64,000 nt of DNA from a virus. The position numbers were made by a program, and so were the translations under genes. This document shows positions 25,472 through 33,909 of the stretch, one piece after another. Location of the stretch: positions 1-64,000 of IMG/VR virus record IMGVR_UViG_3300022200_000030; one strand, given 5' to 3'. Positions within the stretch are counted from its first letter, which is position 1. Each line of letters begins with the position of its first letter. Below the pieces are notes generated by a model. The model saw nothing but the letters and a program-made list of their open reading frames with translations. It was not told where the DNA came from and made no database searches.

Positions 25472-25510
25472 GGTCCATTGGAGACAAACTGAAAACAAGG
25501 AGTGAATGAA

Positions 25511-25957
25511 ATGGCAGGACCATACTACAACAAAGGAATCAAGTACACGGTTGCAACTGATGCAAACCTTGCATCGTTGTCGGTCGCCCTCGACCTCGAC
25601 ATGCGCACCGGCACGCTGCTCGGTGAGACGGGTTGGCTCAGCGGTAACTCCGGGGGTACGTACCCCGGTGGCGCGGCGGGCCTCGCGGCTTTTACCGCGA
25701 GCAACACGGACGGTAACGCTGCGGGTTCGCTGCGAATGATTTCGCTGAACCTCGGTGCAGTCACGACGGCGGCGGTGACCATCACCTTGTCTTCCGGTGC
25801 TTCAGGCAGCGGTGATGACACGGATGATGGTACCCCCGTCACCAAGATTGTTGCTCTTACGGGCGAAACCGGTGGCTCTTCCGTGACCCTCACGGGTGAC
25901 CTTGAGTTGACTGTCGCAGTCGGCAACGCCGGTACCGTGACCTTCCTCGTACTGTGA
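25511..25957 (+). CDS. Probable head decoration or stabilisation protein
   Basis: The protein is 148 aa from ATG 25511, with the same 20-bp leader as the capsid gene. It is almost entirely beta-prone and rich in Gly, Thr, Ala and Val (TTAAVTITLSSGASGSGDD). Its place directly after the major capsid gene and its shared strong ribosome-binding site suggest an abundant virion protein that coats the head. No family is recognised. Confidence 0.6.
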   Translation: MAGPYYNKGIKYTVATDANLASLSVALDLDMRTGTLLGETGWLSGNSGGTYPGGAAGLAAFTASNTDGNAAGSLRMISLNLGAVTTAAVTITLSSGASGSGDDTDDGTPVTKIVALTGETGGSSVTLTGDLELTVAVGNAGTVTFLVL

Positions 25958-25966
25958 GGTGGTTGA

Positions 25967-26308
25967 GTGCCCGTCGTGACCTACGTGGGACGCTCGTTTG
26001 AGCGGCGAAGGCCTGATGGCCCAAGCGTGTTCAGGCGGCATAAGTCCGTGGAGGTCAGTCAGGAGTGGCTCGACACGTGGCGTACTCACCTCCCTGAAAG
26101 TCAGTTTGTCATCGAGGGTGATGCAGGCATCACGGTGGATGAAGGCGGCGATGGCCTGCCTGACGCCGGATGGTCCCGCAAAGACATTCTCGATTGGCTT
26201 GACGAACAGGGCGTGGAGTATTCCGGCTACGTGACCAAGGCGGCAGGACTTGCCTTGGTTGAGGAACACCTAAATCCGACGGCACCAACCGAAGAAACAC
26301 AGGAGTGA
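25967..26308 (+). CDS. Small head protein with a HeH/SAP-like C-terminal helix pair
   Basis: The protein is 113 aa from GTG 25967, read just after TGAGGTGG, in which the upstream stop forms part of the ribosome-binding site. Residues 66-103 (SRKDILDWLDEQGVEYSGYV, then TKAAGLALVEEHL) resemble the HeH/LEM or SAP helix-extended-helix fold found in small head-neck proteins of tailed viruses. The N-terminal half is short beta. The function is inferred from position and this helical pattern only. Confidence 0.6.
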   Translation: MPVVTYVGRSFERRRPDGPSVFRRHKSVEVSQEWLDTWRTHLPESQFVIEGDAGITVDEGGDGLPDAGWSRKDILDWLDEQGVEYSGYVTKAAGLALVEEHLNPTAPTEETQE

Positions 26309-26314
26309 TGATAA

Positions 26315-26656
26315 ATGGCAGTAACTATTGACCCCCGACCGACCGTTTTTGGTGACCGCTTCATTGTGACCGGTTCGTATGATGCCGGTGAAACGACCAT
26401 TAACCTGAGCGCGTTTTTCAGCAGCATTGACACGTTCACAATTAACCCCGCGTCTGTGGTGGAGCAGGGCTTTACGCAAGATGATGGTACGGGTACCGGT
26501 ACCCTGAACCTTCTCGACGTGGCTACGGTGAGCGGAACCACCATTACGGTGTACCCTGCTCAGAAGGAACTTGACCCTGACGGTGGTGGCGCTGCCCCCG
26601 CTACTCCCGGCTCAACCGTTGCAGGGACCTTCTTCGCCATCGGTCGCCGCGCTTGA
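26315..26656 (+). CDS. Small beta-rich head protein
   Basis: The protein is 113 aa from ATG 26315, with AGGAGTG at 26301-26307. It is beta-prone throughout (RFIVTGSYDAGETTINLSAF, TVSGTTITVYP) and has a short Gly/Ala/Pro loop near residue 90. It resembles a capsid-surface or decoration protein by composition. Its stop is embedded in TGAGGTGA, the ribosome-binding site of the next short gene. Confidence 0.6.
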   Translation: MAVTIDPRPTVFGDRFIVTGSYDAGETTINLSAFFSSIDTFTINPASVVEQGFTQDDGTGTGTLNLLDVATVSGTTITVYPAQKELDPDGGGAAPATPGSTVAGTFFAIGRRA

Positions 26657-26667
26657 GGTGATTCCTC

Positions 26668-26844
26668 TTGGCGGAAGGAGCGAAGGTGATTGGGCCATAC
26701 TCGCCCAAGGACTTCAGCGACCTTACGGCGTTGAACTCAGCGGTTGCTACTGACGTTGCTGCGGCCATCGGTGCCAACTCTATCGTTAGCGCAGAACCAA
26801 TCACGGTGCTTGGAAACATCTATCTTGTCGTGTCCTTCACATGA
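26668..26844 (+). CDS. 58-aa hypothetical protein with a TTG start
   Basis: This is a short frame from TTG 26668 to TGA 26842-26844. It is supported by TGAGGTGA at 26654-26661, 6 bp before the start, and by a TGAGGTGG at its own end that serves the next gene. The protein reads AEGAKVIGPYSPKDFSDL at its start and ends in a beta-strand-like IYLVVSFT. GTG 26686 is another possible start. No function can be given. It lies among small head proteins. Confidence 0.6.
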   Translation: MAEGAKVIGPYSPKDFSDLTALNSAVATDVAAAIGANSIVSAEPITVLGNIYLVVSFT

Positions 26845-26855
26845 GGTGGGGTACG

Positions 26856-27149
26856 ATGGGGTTTGATGCACGTTCAATCGAACTTGAAGACCTCGTTCGC
26901 GCAGGCAAGCAGGGCGTCAAGTACGACCTTGAGAACGCGGTCGTCACCAACACCGACCGCCCCCTCGCGGGCGTCACGGCGGCTCAGCGCAACCGGAATG
27001 CAAATATCGGTGATGTGCTGAACATCGGCTCAGGTACGCGGTGCGTGCATTGCGGGTTCCTCCACTTCCTGTGGCGGGCAACCTGTGGTGCGTGTGAGCG
27101 TCCTATGGAGTACAACCTCGGACACCGAGACGAAAAGAACAGGTTGTGA
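26856..27149 (+). CDS. Small zinc-ribbon protein
   Basis: The protein is 97 aa from ATG 26856, with GAGGTGG 6 bp upstream; ATG 26841 is in frame but overlaps the previous gene. The C-terminal third has CVHCGF, then CGACER about 16 residues later, giving a four-cysteine zinc ribbon. The N-terminal half is charged helix (SIELEDLVRAGKQGVKYDLE). It may be a minor structural or DNA-binding protein of the head. No family is recognised. Confidence 0.65.
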   Translation: MGFDARSIELEDLVRAGKQGVKYDLENAVVTNTDRPLAGVTAAQRNRNANIGDVLNIGSGTRCVHCGFLHFLWRATCGACERPMEYNLGHRDEKNRL

Positions 27150-27154
27150 ATAAA

Positions 27155-28498
27155 ATGGCATACGTACTTGTCAAAGCCCGACGTGAAATGACACCTCAGC
27201 GACAAAAGGTGTACTATCCCCTCACCGGAGGTAAGAAGGCAGGTCTTGGGCCACACCCTTTGTCGCGTGTTGCTAACAAGATTGCCTATCCTCAGTTGCG
27301 TGAGATGGGTTGGACGAATCAGGCTGACCCGAATTACGGCCCCGCTGCTGACCGTCTTCGTGAACTCATCATGTTGCAGATGCTTGCCAATCCTAAAATG
27401 CACGACCTTGAGTTTGTAAATGACCCTATGGACATTGACCCTGAAAGACAGGCAGAAATGAAGGGTAAGAGCCTTGAGGACGTTTTTGCTGAGTTTAATC
27501 GTCCCGGTGACGACCACAAGTCATTTATGACGCCAAAGCAGCAGCGTGCTGCTGAGCGAGAAAACGCCATGCGTAGTGGCACAAAGCAAGTGCAAACCCT
27601 CGCAGGCAAGGCAGGTCAGTCAAAGAAGTTGCAAGCCATGCAGGATAGTGCGCAGGCCAAGAACGCTGAGTCGTATGGCTTCCCCATGCCTGAAGGGGCA
27701 AAGGAATTGTTTGACGAAGAAGGAAACTTGTCTGAAAAATTGCCTGCCGCGCCGGACATGTCGGCATCTGCACGTGCGCCAAAGCCTGTTGAGGTTGAGC
27801 CTGAGACACCCCCCGTCACCGGCAGCGATGCTTTCCTGTCGCAGATGGCTTCACTCAGTCCTGAAGACCAAGCAAAGGTGCTTGAGTACATGAGAATTGG
27901 CTTGAGTAGCACCGTGAAGCCACCTATTCGTGACCCCGGTGAGGGCGGTGATGATGACATGTACGGCAAGGCCTTCGCACGTAGCACACCGTTCAATGAC
28001 GCTTGGAGAATTGTCAAGCGAGATTGGCAACAATCTTACGACGCAGATGGAAACGTAACCCCTCTCGGACCTTACGATTGGCAGGGTCAGGAGTATTTTG
28101 CGCATTGTCCGGTTTGCAAAAGCGGTATTTACGTTGAGCAAGAGGATGATTTGTACACTTTACAATACGCAAAAAAATGTCTTGAGTGTCTTTTGGAAGA
28201 AGACGTTATGCCATCTCAAACCTCTATACCTGAAATGCGTGACCCCGGCGAGGGCGGTGATGATGACATGTACGGCAAGGCCTTCACCCGTAGCACACCG
28301 TTCAATGACGCTTGGAGCCTGATGAAGCAATCTTGGAATCCTTACCTTGGGGGCATTGACCCTATCGTCCAAAAAGAGTGCGAAAAATGCGGTCACATCT
28401 TTAGCATTCACTCATCGGCTGAACCTGCATGGAAGTTCTGCGAAAATTGCAGGGCCGCATTAAAAGACCCTGATTTCGACGGTAGCGATTATTATTGA
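27155..28498 (+). CDS. Mosaic protein with duplicated PFNDAW motif flanking a zinc module
   Basis: The protein is 447 aa from ATG 27155 (GTG 27146 is also in frame). Residues 1-255 are helical and polar, with a Pro-rich linker near 215-235. Then comes RDPGEGGDDDMYGKAFARS followed by PFNDAWRIVK from residue 279. A module of about 75 residues with cysteines (AHCPVCKSG, and KKCLECLLEE) follows. The same RDPGEGG block then appears again with PFNDAWSLMK from residue 382. The tail holds another four-cysteine ribbon (CEKCGHIF, CENCRA). The inserted module is AT-rich: 28141-28200 has 20/60 G+C. The layout repeats that of the genes at 180 and 6158. Its role is unknown, perhaps a packaged or tail-neck protein. 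Confidence 0.75.
   Translation: MAYVLVKARREMTPQRQKVYYPLTGGKKAGLGPHPLSRVANKIAYPQLREMGWTNQADPNYGPAADRLRELIMLQMLANPKMHDLEFVNDPMDIDPERQAEMKGKSLEDVFAEFNRPGDDHKSFMTPKQQRAAERENAMRSGTKQVQTLAGKAGQSKKLQAMQDSAQAKNAESYGFPMPEGAKELFDEEGNLSEKLPAAPDMSASARAPKPVEVEPETPPVTGSDAFLSQMASLSPEDQAKVLEYMRIGLSSTVKPPIRDPGEGGDDDMYGKAFARSTPFNDAWRIVKRDWQQSYDADGNVTPLGPYDWQGQEYFAHCPVCKSGIYVEQEDDLYTLQYAKKCLECLLEEDVMPSQTSIPEMRDPGEGGDDDMYGKAFTRSTPFNDAWSLMKQSWNPYLGGIDPIVQKECEKCGHIFSIHSSAEPAWKFCENCRAALKDPDFDGSDYY
27929..28317 (+). repeat. Pair of 80-bp direct repeats (77/80 identical) flanking an AT-rich module
   Basis: Bases 27929-28008 and 28238-28317 differ at only three positions. They are 309 bp (103 codons) apart and in the same reading frame. 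They encode RDPGEGGDDDMYGKAF-x-RS followed by the PFNDAW motif. The sequence between them encodes a small cysteine module. The same layout occurs at 6557-7017. Confidence 0.85.
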
Positions 28499-28522
28499 TG
28501 AAGTCGTGAGGTGAGTTGTTGA

Positions 28523-30109
28523 ATGCCCGTTGTCTTCAGTCCCGGTGAGCCGGAAACTCGGCCCTTGGACCCATCGGCAATCGTGTACACAACCGTTCAG
28601 AAAGTCGCTGACCTGCTCGACATTGGACCCGCAGACGCGGTGCTGATGAGTGCTGATGCAGACACAGATGCCGTGTACATCACAGGGACCGAGTTCCGCA
28701 GCCACGGTTTTGAGGTTGGTGACCTTGTTCGGGTGTATAGCGATGCTGACCCGTTTGGTCACGAAGATTTGGTAATCAGTACCATCGCTGCGAGTACCGC
28801 AGGGGACTCAGCAGGCAAGGGACACGTCAAAATCACCTTCACGACTTCCCCGTTGACGGCTGCTGACTACCAAGTCGCTGACAACGGCTACATTCAGAAC
28901 CAAGCCTCATTCACCAACGGCAAGACCCGTGGTGTGACCAAGGCCAAGGTCGAGCATGTGATTCAGCGCATGCAAGACCGGATTGACAACATCACGCACA
29001 ACGCTTGGCGACCCTACCTTGTCACGGCTGAGTACATCAACTTCGACACGTACAAGCCCTACCGCCGCCGCTACTACACCGATTATGTAGGTACAGCCCC
29101 ACTTATGTTCCGTAACGTACAACAAGTGTTGCGAATTGAGTTGTGGCAAGGAGACGACTACCGTGAAATCGGAGCAGCCGAAGCCCGCATCAAATTGGCA
29201 GATGTTTCGGGCTTGGGTGGGAAGAGTCTGTACGTTAGTAGTGGTAACGGGAGTGTTGGCACTCTTTCTGTTGGTAGCGGCAGTACTAATTGGCGTGGAG
29301 ATTTTGACGCGACCACGGCGGCTCAAAATCTTGCTGACCTCATCAACAAGGAAGACAGGGTGAACAAGGCTGCGGTGACGTTTAGTCCTGCTTTTACGCT
29401 TGAAGGCTCCACTACCAATGTCGCCGTACACAACGAGTTCCTCGCAAGCGCGAACGCTGACCTTGGTACGGGAGTCGTCAAAATCACAAGTATGCGCCCC
29501 GTTAAGAGCGGTGAAACGTGCAGCATCGTGTCCACCTCGTCTGACATTGTGATTGAGCAGACGGCGGGACGGACGGCTACGGTGGTTTCTGCCGTGTCGG
29601 GGACTATCACGGTGAACTCGACTGAGGGGTTCGTGAATGCCGGTGTTGCCATCAACGGAGCCATTGTCTTCCGCTACACGGGCAAGACAGCAACCACATT
29701 CACGGGTTGCGCTGACGTGGCCGGTGACCATACTGCCGTGACGGGTACCATCTCGCAGCAGACCTTCCAAGTGGACCTGCAAGGCGGCAGCAGCAGCGGT
29801 GACGTGGGCCGTCTGCGCGATTGGTGGCTTGACCCGGAGCAGGGTATCATTTACTTCAACAACTCCTATCCTTTCTTTGAATGGAACGCAATTAAGGTCG
29901 CTTACATCTATGGCGAGCGGTACATCGAAAAAGCAATTGAAGACGTTTGCACAAAGATGGTTGCCATCGAGTTGCTGATGGCTGACGACCGCAGCGTACT
30001 GATTCCTGAAGGTACGCAGAACATTGACCTTGCAAGCAAGGTGCAACTGTATCAGGCTGAAATTGACCGAACCCTGCCCCGCTATGTTGAGTTGGTGGTG
30101 TTTGAGTGA
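28523..30109 (+). CDS. Probable neck (head-tail adaptor) protein with an inserted beta region
   Basis: The protein is 528 aa from ATG 28523, preceded by TGAGGTGA at 28507-28514. The C-terminal 100 residues (YGERYIEKAIEDVCTKMVAI, then a helix ending at the C-terminus) and the N-terminal 200 residues resemble parts of helical adaptor proteins that bind the portal. The two are separated by about 200 beta-prone residues. That insert contains FRYTGKTATTFTGCADV, a beta module also seen in viral tail proteins. Placement between head genes and tail terminator supports a neck role. It is an inference without a detected family match. Confidence 0.5.
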   Translation: MPVVFSPGEPETRPLDPSAIVYTTVQKVADLLDIGPADAVLMSADADTDAVYITGTEFRSHGFEVGDLVRVYSDADPFGHEDLVISTIAASTAGDSAGKGHVKITFTTSPLTAADYQVADNGYIQNQASFTNGKTRGVTKAKVEHVIQRMQDRIDNITHNAWRPYLVTAEYINFDTYKPYRRRYYTDYVGTAPLMFRNVQQVLRIELWQGDDYREIGAAEARIKLADVSGLGGKSLYVSSGNGSVGTLSVGSGSTNWRGDFDATTAAQNLADLINKEDRVNKAAVTFSPAFTLEGSTTNVAVHNEFLASANADLGTGVVKITSMRPVKSGETCSIVSTSSDIVIEQTAGRTATVVSAVSGTITVNSTEGFVNAGVAINGAIVFRYTGKTATTFTGCADVAGDHTAVTGTISQQTFQVDLQGGSSSGDVGRLRDWWLDPEQGIIYFNNSYPFFEWNAIKVAYIYGERYIEKAIEDVCTKMVAIELLMADDRSVLIPEGTQNIDLASKVQLYQAEIDRTLPRYVELVVFE

Positions 30110-30474
30110 GGGAGTTCACGAAGCAAGGCATGGCTCTTGTTGATGGGCTTACCGAGATGTACATGAAAGACAAGAAGTTGCAGGCCGACTTGCGTGAATA
30201 CTTCACCCAAGAGCCTGCGAGCATGCGTGAAATGTTCCTTCGCATCGAAGCAGGCGCGGCTGATTGCGAGTTCATCGAGGGTCAAATCATCAACGAAGAG
30301 GGTGAGCCTGCAAATGAAATGGTGGTTGAATCAATTAACGATTCGGTGGACCGGCAAATGCTTGCTGCCAACTTTCAGATTCGTGAGCAGCAATTGCAGT
30401 ACAAGGATGGTTTTTTTGTACCCCTTGACTACCGTGACCTGAAAGAGATGAAGCGTACGGAGGGGATTCGGTAA
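30106..30474 (+). CDS. Small neck-region protein
   Basis: The protein is 122 aa from GTG 30106, overlapping the upstream stop; ATG 30130 is an alternative. It is helical at the N-terminus (MALVDGLTEMYMKDKKLQAD) and mixed after that. It overlaps the next gene by 1 bp. No family is recognised. Head-tail connection is suggested only by position. Confidence 0.6.
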   Translation: MREFTKQGMALVDGLTEMYMKDKKLQADLREYFTQEPASMREMFLRIEAGAADCEFIEGQIINEEGEPANEMVVESINDSVDRQMLAANFQIREQQLQYKDGFFVPLDYRDLKEMKRTEGIR

Positions 30475-30923
30475 TGGTTGCAACGTGGACTGAAGGCCTC
30501 GACGTTATGGTTGGGTTGTTTCAGGATAATTGGAACCGCGCCAACACGGGCAACTACCGCCCTGTTGTGATTGACATTACGACCACGGACCCTGAACATG
30601 GTAAGCGTCTTGACTTGCAGAAGCACGACTTCATTCTCCTGTACGAAACGGCGCATAACGAAGAGGCTCCTGAGTTGTTTTACGACTTTGTGACAACGCG
30701 AATCAACATCACCGTTGATGCCCGAACGGTTAAAGGACGGAAGCACTTGCAAAAACTTGAGAACGAGATACGACGGCTCGTCCATTCAAAGCGCAAGGGG
30801 GATGGTATCAACTTCGACCGTATGGTGTTCAAGACGCGCACCGACCTGTCAGACCGTAGCAAACACATGCACCGGATGACATTTCAGATTGAAGTTGTAA
30901 CACTTGCAGAACTGATTCCTTGA
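30474..30923 (+). CDS. Probable tail terminator / head-tail completion protein
   Basis: The protein is 149 aa. The alpha/beta layout, about 150-residue length and gene position just before the tail tube fit the tail terminator family (gpU-like), which caps the tail tube and joins it to the head. Features are a central beta strand (KHDFILLYE), a helix with basic residues (HLQKLENEIRRLVHSKRKG) and a last strand MTFQIEVVTLAEL. Sequence similarity was not tested. Its stop lies in TGAGGTGA (30921-30928), the ribosome-binding site for the tail tube gene. Confidence 0.5.
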   Translation: MVATWTEGLDVMVGLFQDNWNRANTGNYRPVVIDITTTDPEHGKRLDLQKHDFILLYETAHNEEAPELFYDFVTTRINITVDARTVKGRKHLQKLENEIRRLVHSKRKGDGINFDRMVFKTRTDLSDRSKHMHRMTFQIEVVTLAELIP

Positions 30924-30932
30924 GGTGAGAAG

Positions 30933-32786
30933 ATGCCGGGTACTGTGTACAAGGGTGATTTGGCGGAGGTTTCCTTCGCAACGGAGACGGGTTTTACGCT
31001 CGTACATGGAACGGATGCTTCTTTTGAGGGAGCGTTAGGTGATACGTCGTTCACCTTCACGTCCGGTGTTGCTCCTTTCTTTGACGGTAGCAACCGATTG
31101 ATGTTTCCCAAAGACATACTTGTTGGCTCTCAGTTTGTGTTGACCGGTCAAACACCTGTGGGTAGTGGGGATAACGCTGCTGATGGTCGCGTGTTCACCA
31201 TCACCGGAAACGACGGTAATACGCTGAACTTTTCGCCTGCTCTTTTGGCCGGTACCGGTACCTCGCATTCATTGCACGTCCTGCCGTACAAGACACCGCC
31301 TGTGGACGCTCTAAACAATGCGTATGCAAGTAGTGGACCTACGGAGAATGTTCTTACCGACCAATTCCTCGGTATTGCTACCGCACTCACGCTGCCTGAA
31401 ACCAAGGTGGACCTCAAGCGGTACCACGTTGTCGGTCTTGGTCGAGATACCGCCGTGCAGGTTCCGGGCAAGTTCATCACCGAAGGTGGTTCTTTTGAGG
31501 TGGCGATGCACACCGCTCGATGGCTCAAGTATTGCCTTGGCAACGAGATTTCAACGCTGCCTGACTCCGGTACTACGTCCACTTTGAACGGCGAAACGAA
31601 AGTTGGTGCTACGTCTGTGACGCTCGCTGACGCAAGTTCATTCGCGGTTGGCAATTTCATTCATATCAAAGATGATGTTACCGCTTTGCCTGTTGTTCTT
31701 GACCATGAGCCAATTACCTCGGTATGGGACAAATCGGTTGATGCCCGACTTTTTGATAACGCATACCCCCATGAAATCCGTCGTATTGTTGGAAAGAGAG
31801 GCAATGTCATTTTCCTTGACGAGCCGTTGGCCTACGACCACACTACGGGGCGTACAGTCAGTCACCACGTGTACAACGCGGGTAACGCACCTTCCATTGC
31901 TGCTTCGACGTGTGCGATTACGAATCCTGTGACGCACCTGCTTTTCGCTCGCTCGCACACCCCTTCGTTCAGCCTTGAGGTGTCCCACCGCCGTCTTGAC
32001 AAGGACGCCGATACTGTGAATGACGGTGGTGTGACCGATGCCAAGACGCTGACCCGTGTGTTTCGTGGCTGCAAGGTGACGGACTTTACCCTCTCCACCG
32101 ACAACGACGCTGCCCTGCGTCTTGCGGTCAACTTCAACTCGGCCCTTTGCTACACGGATGCGGGTCGCTTGGAAAACCCCGGTACGTCCACGGACCGGTA
32201 CGACCCACACCGCCTGTTTGACGACACGGCCAACAACCATGTCAACCGCCTCAACTCGGGCATCGGTTTGGGTACGCAGAAGCCCTTCATGTTCTATGAC
32301 GGTAGCATCAACATTGCCGGTGTGCAAGCAGGGAAGGTGCTGAACTTCACCCTGAGTGGGCAGACCGGCATACAGGCATTCCACACCATCAACGGCTCAA
32401 CGCAGAACTCAGGTACCGCTGATGAAGCCGTACCCTTCGGTGGTAGCCGCAACACCGCCCTGATGGTTGAAGGCAAGACCTCCTACGAGTTGTCGCTTGA
32501 AGTCATGGTGGACGACCCGTTGTTCTTCAACAAGATGCGCTCGGCCACCGAGTTCAGCGTTCACAAAACCGGTGCCACAAACGGGCAAATCGTCATTGAG
32601 TTTGAGAAGCCACTCGGTAACACGGCTGCTGGAAATAGCGAACGCATGGTCATCCTCATTGACGAGTACTACATCGTTGAGGCACCCCTCCAAATCCCCG
32701 AAGACAAGGGTGTTGTCAAGAGCCAACTCAAGGTCATGCCCAAGTCCATGCGCGTCCTGTCACGTGATACCCTGCTGAAATACTGA
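30933..32786 (+). CDS. Probable major tail tube protein, with insertions
   Basis: The protein is 617 aa from ATG 30933. The pattern is that of a beta-sandwich tail tube subunit: the strands SFSLEVSHRRLD, RVFRGCKVTDFTLSTDND and ALRLAVNFNSALC, then SYELSLEVMVDDPLFFNKM and the ending QLKVMPKSMRVLSRDTLLKY. Tube proteins are usually 150-400 aa. The extra length comes from inserted beta segments, for example TSVTLADASSFAVGNFIHI. Its position before SAP protein, chaperones and tape measure is the usual one. Confidence 0.65.
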   Translation: MPGTVYKGDLAEVSFATETGFTLVHGTDASFEGALGDTSFTFTSGVAPFFDGSNRLMFPKDILVGSQFVLTGQTPVGSGDNAADGRVFTITGNDGNTLNFSPALLAGTGTSHSLHVLPYKTPPVDALNNAYASSGPTENVLTDQFLGIATALTLPETKVDLKRYHVVGLGRDTAVQVPGKFITEGGSFEVAMHTARWLKYCLGNEISTLPDSGTTSTLNGETKVGATSVTLADASSFAVGNFIHIKDDVTALPVVLDHEPITSVWDKSVDARLFDNAYPHEIRRIVGKRGNVIFLDEPLAYDHTTGRTVSHHVYNAGNAPSIAASTCAITNPVTHLLFARSHTPSFSLEVSHRRLDKDADTVNDGGVTDAKTLTRVFRGCKVTDFTLSTDNDAALRLAVNFNSALCYTDAGRLENPGTSTDRYDPHRLFDDTANNHVNRLNSGIGLGTQKPFMFYDGSINIAGVQAGKVLNFTLSGQTGIQAFHTINGSTQNSGTADEAVPFGGSRNTALMVEGKTSYELSLEVMVDDPLFFNKMRSATEFSVHKTGATNGQIVIEFEKPLGNTAAGNSERMVILIDEYYIVEAPLQIPEDKGVVKSQLKVMPKSMRVLSRDTLLKY

Positions 32787-32795
32787 GGTGAGAGA

Positions 32796-33311
32796 ATGAT
32801 TATATCCACCGCTATGTGCCGACGGCTTGGGCTTGAGCAGTACGCTCTTTGGGTGTGTGAACAGAATGGCGTCGAGCATGCAGCGGAATGCCCTGTCTCA
32901 AGCCACTCGGCCATCCTTACTTGGGTACGAGAGCGTCTTGCCGTACCGGAAGAGTCGGTGGTCGAAGAGGTTGAAGTGGTGGAACAACCTGCTGAAGAGG
33001 TCGTGACTGAAGAGGACACCCCATTTCCCTCCACTTTGGCGTATGACGCCATGACCGTTGCCGAACTGCGTGATTTGTGCAAGGAGCGCGGCTTGCCGGT
33101 GTACGGCACTAAGGCCGAGATTGTACTGCGCCTGCGTCAGCACGACAACGGCATCGAAATCGAAGAAGATGAGACGGAAGGCCCCGCTGAAGAAGCGGCC
33201 CCTGAAGTCGAGTCGGATGCCCCCGTCGAAGAAGAGGCGGCTGCACCCATTGGAGATGAATTGAATGACACAAGTAGTGACGGACAAGAGCCTGTTGTTG
33301 AAGACGAATGA
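32796..33311 (+). CDS. Acidic SAP-domain protein
   Basis: The protein is 171 aa, preceded by TGAGGTGA (32784-32791). Residues 84-115 match a SAP domain (TVAELRDLCKERGLPVYGTK, then AEIVLRLRQH). Long acidic, Val/Glu-rich stretches lie on both sides (VEEVEVVEQPAEEVVTEED and a Glu-rich end). SAP domains bind DNA or other proteins in small tail and neck proteins of many viruses. The end overlaps the next gene by 47 bp in another frame. Confidence 0.65.
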   Translation: MIISTAMCRRLGLEQYALWVCEQNGVEHAAECPVSSHSAILTWVRERLAVPEESVVEEVEVVEQPAEEVVTEEDTPFPSTLAYDAMTVAELRDLCKERGLPVYGTKAEIVLRLRQHDNGIEIEEDETEGPAEEAAPEVESDAPVEEEAAAPIGDELNDTSSDGQEPVVEDE

Positions 33312-33633
33312 TGAAACGATGCACGTTGTACCCGTGAATCCCAATGACCCCTCGCAGGTCATTGAGGTTTGGGTGCGCGACATTTCGTTCCTCGATATTC
33401 AGGACGCCGCACAAAAAATGGTCTTTATTCAAAACGGTGAAATCTCTCTCTCGCTCAAGGCGTATTGGGAGCATGCCTTCTCCAATTGGATTGTGCGCAC
33501 CAACCCCGCCCTGACGGGTGCTGAACTCCTGTCCCTGAAGGGACCTATCGGTGAAGCCGTGTCGCGTGTGCTTCCGCAGCCAAATGAGATTGCGGAGGCC
33601 ATGCAAGGGGGGTTTATGACGCCGAGCGAGTGA
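33265..33633 (+). CDS. Probable tail assembly chaperone (first of a pair)
   Basis: The protein is 122 aa from ATG 33265, supported by GGAGATGA upstream and nested in the end of the SAP gene. It lies just before the tape measure gene, with a second small protein overlapping its stop. This is the usual layout of gpG/gpGT-type tail assembly chaperones, which bind the tape measure before tube assembly. I found no clear slippery sequence for a frameshift near the stop. The second protein is instead reached from GTG 33630. Confidence 0.5.
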   Translation: MTQVVTDKSLLLKTNDETMHVVPVNPNDPSQVIEVWVRDISFLDIQDAAQKMVFIQNGEISLSLKAYWEHAFSNWIVRTNPALTGAELLSLKGPIGEAVSRVLPQPNEIAEAMQGGFMTPSE

Positions 33634-33905
33634 GGGTCGAACGCTTTCTCAAGAAGACAACGTACGATAGCGGAGAGGATTTAGCGACACAGATTGAACT
33701 GTGGGCCTACATCATCTCGCAGCACTACGGTATGTCCCTTGCAGAAGTGTACGCCCTCAGTCCTCGGCTCTTCAAGCAGTCCCTCGTTTGGGCAATGGTG
33801 GCGACCGAAGAGAAGACAAAGGAGAGCGAACGTAGGAGACAACAGGCGAAGGGCGGCGACCGCGAAACCGTAAGCCTCGATTACTCGTTCTTGAATTGGG
33901 AGTGA
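33630..33905 (+). CDS. Probable tail assembly chaperone (second of a pair)
   Basis: The protein is 91 aa from GTG 33630, overlapping the upstream stop by 4 bp. It is helical (ATQIELWAYIISQHYGMSLA, then a Lys/Glu/Arg-rich end). By position just upstream of the tape measure it is expected to be the partner of the previous protein. Expression by re-initiation rather than frameshift would be a variant of the classical arrangement. Confidence 0.5.
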   Translation: MRVERFLKKTTYDSGEDLATQIELWAYIISQHYGMSLAEVYALSPRLFKQSLVWAMVATEEKTKESERRRQQAKGGDRETVSLDYSFLNWE

Positions 33906-33909
33906 AGAT

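Noticed and set aside
24284-25498. 404-aa minus-strand open frame opposite the major capsid gene
   Set aside because: It is a by-product of the GC-rich codon use of the capsid gene. It has no recognisable domain and fully overlaps a gene with a strong ribosome-binding site and clear context.
33560-33640. Programmed frameshift between the two tail chaperone genes
   Set aside because: No slippery heptamer is visible near the stop; a GTG start overlapping the stop explains expression more simply.
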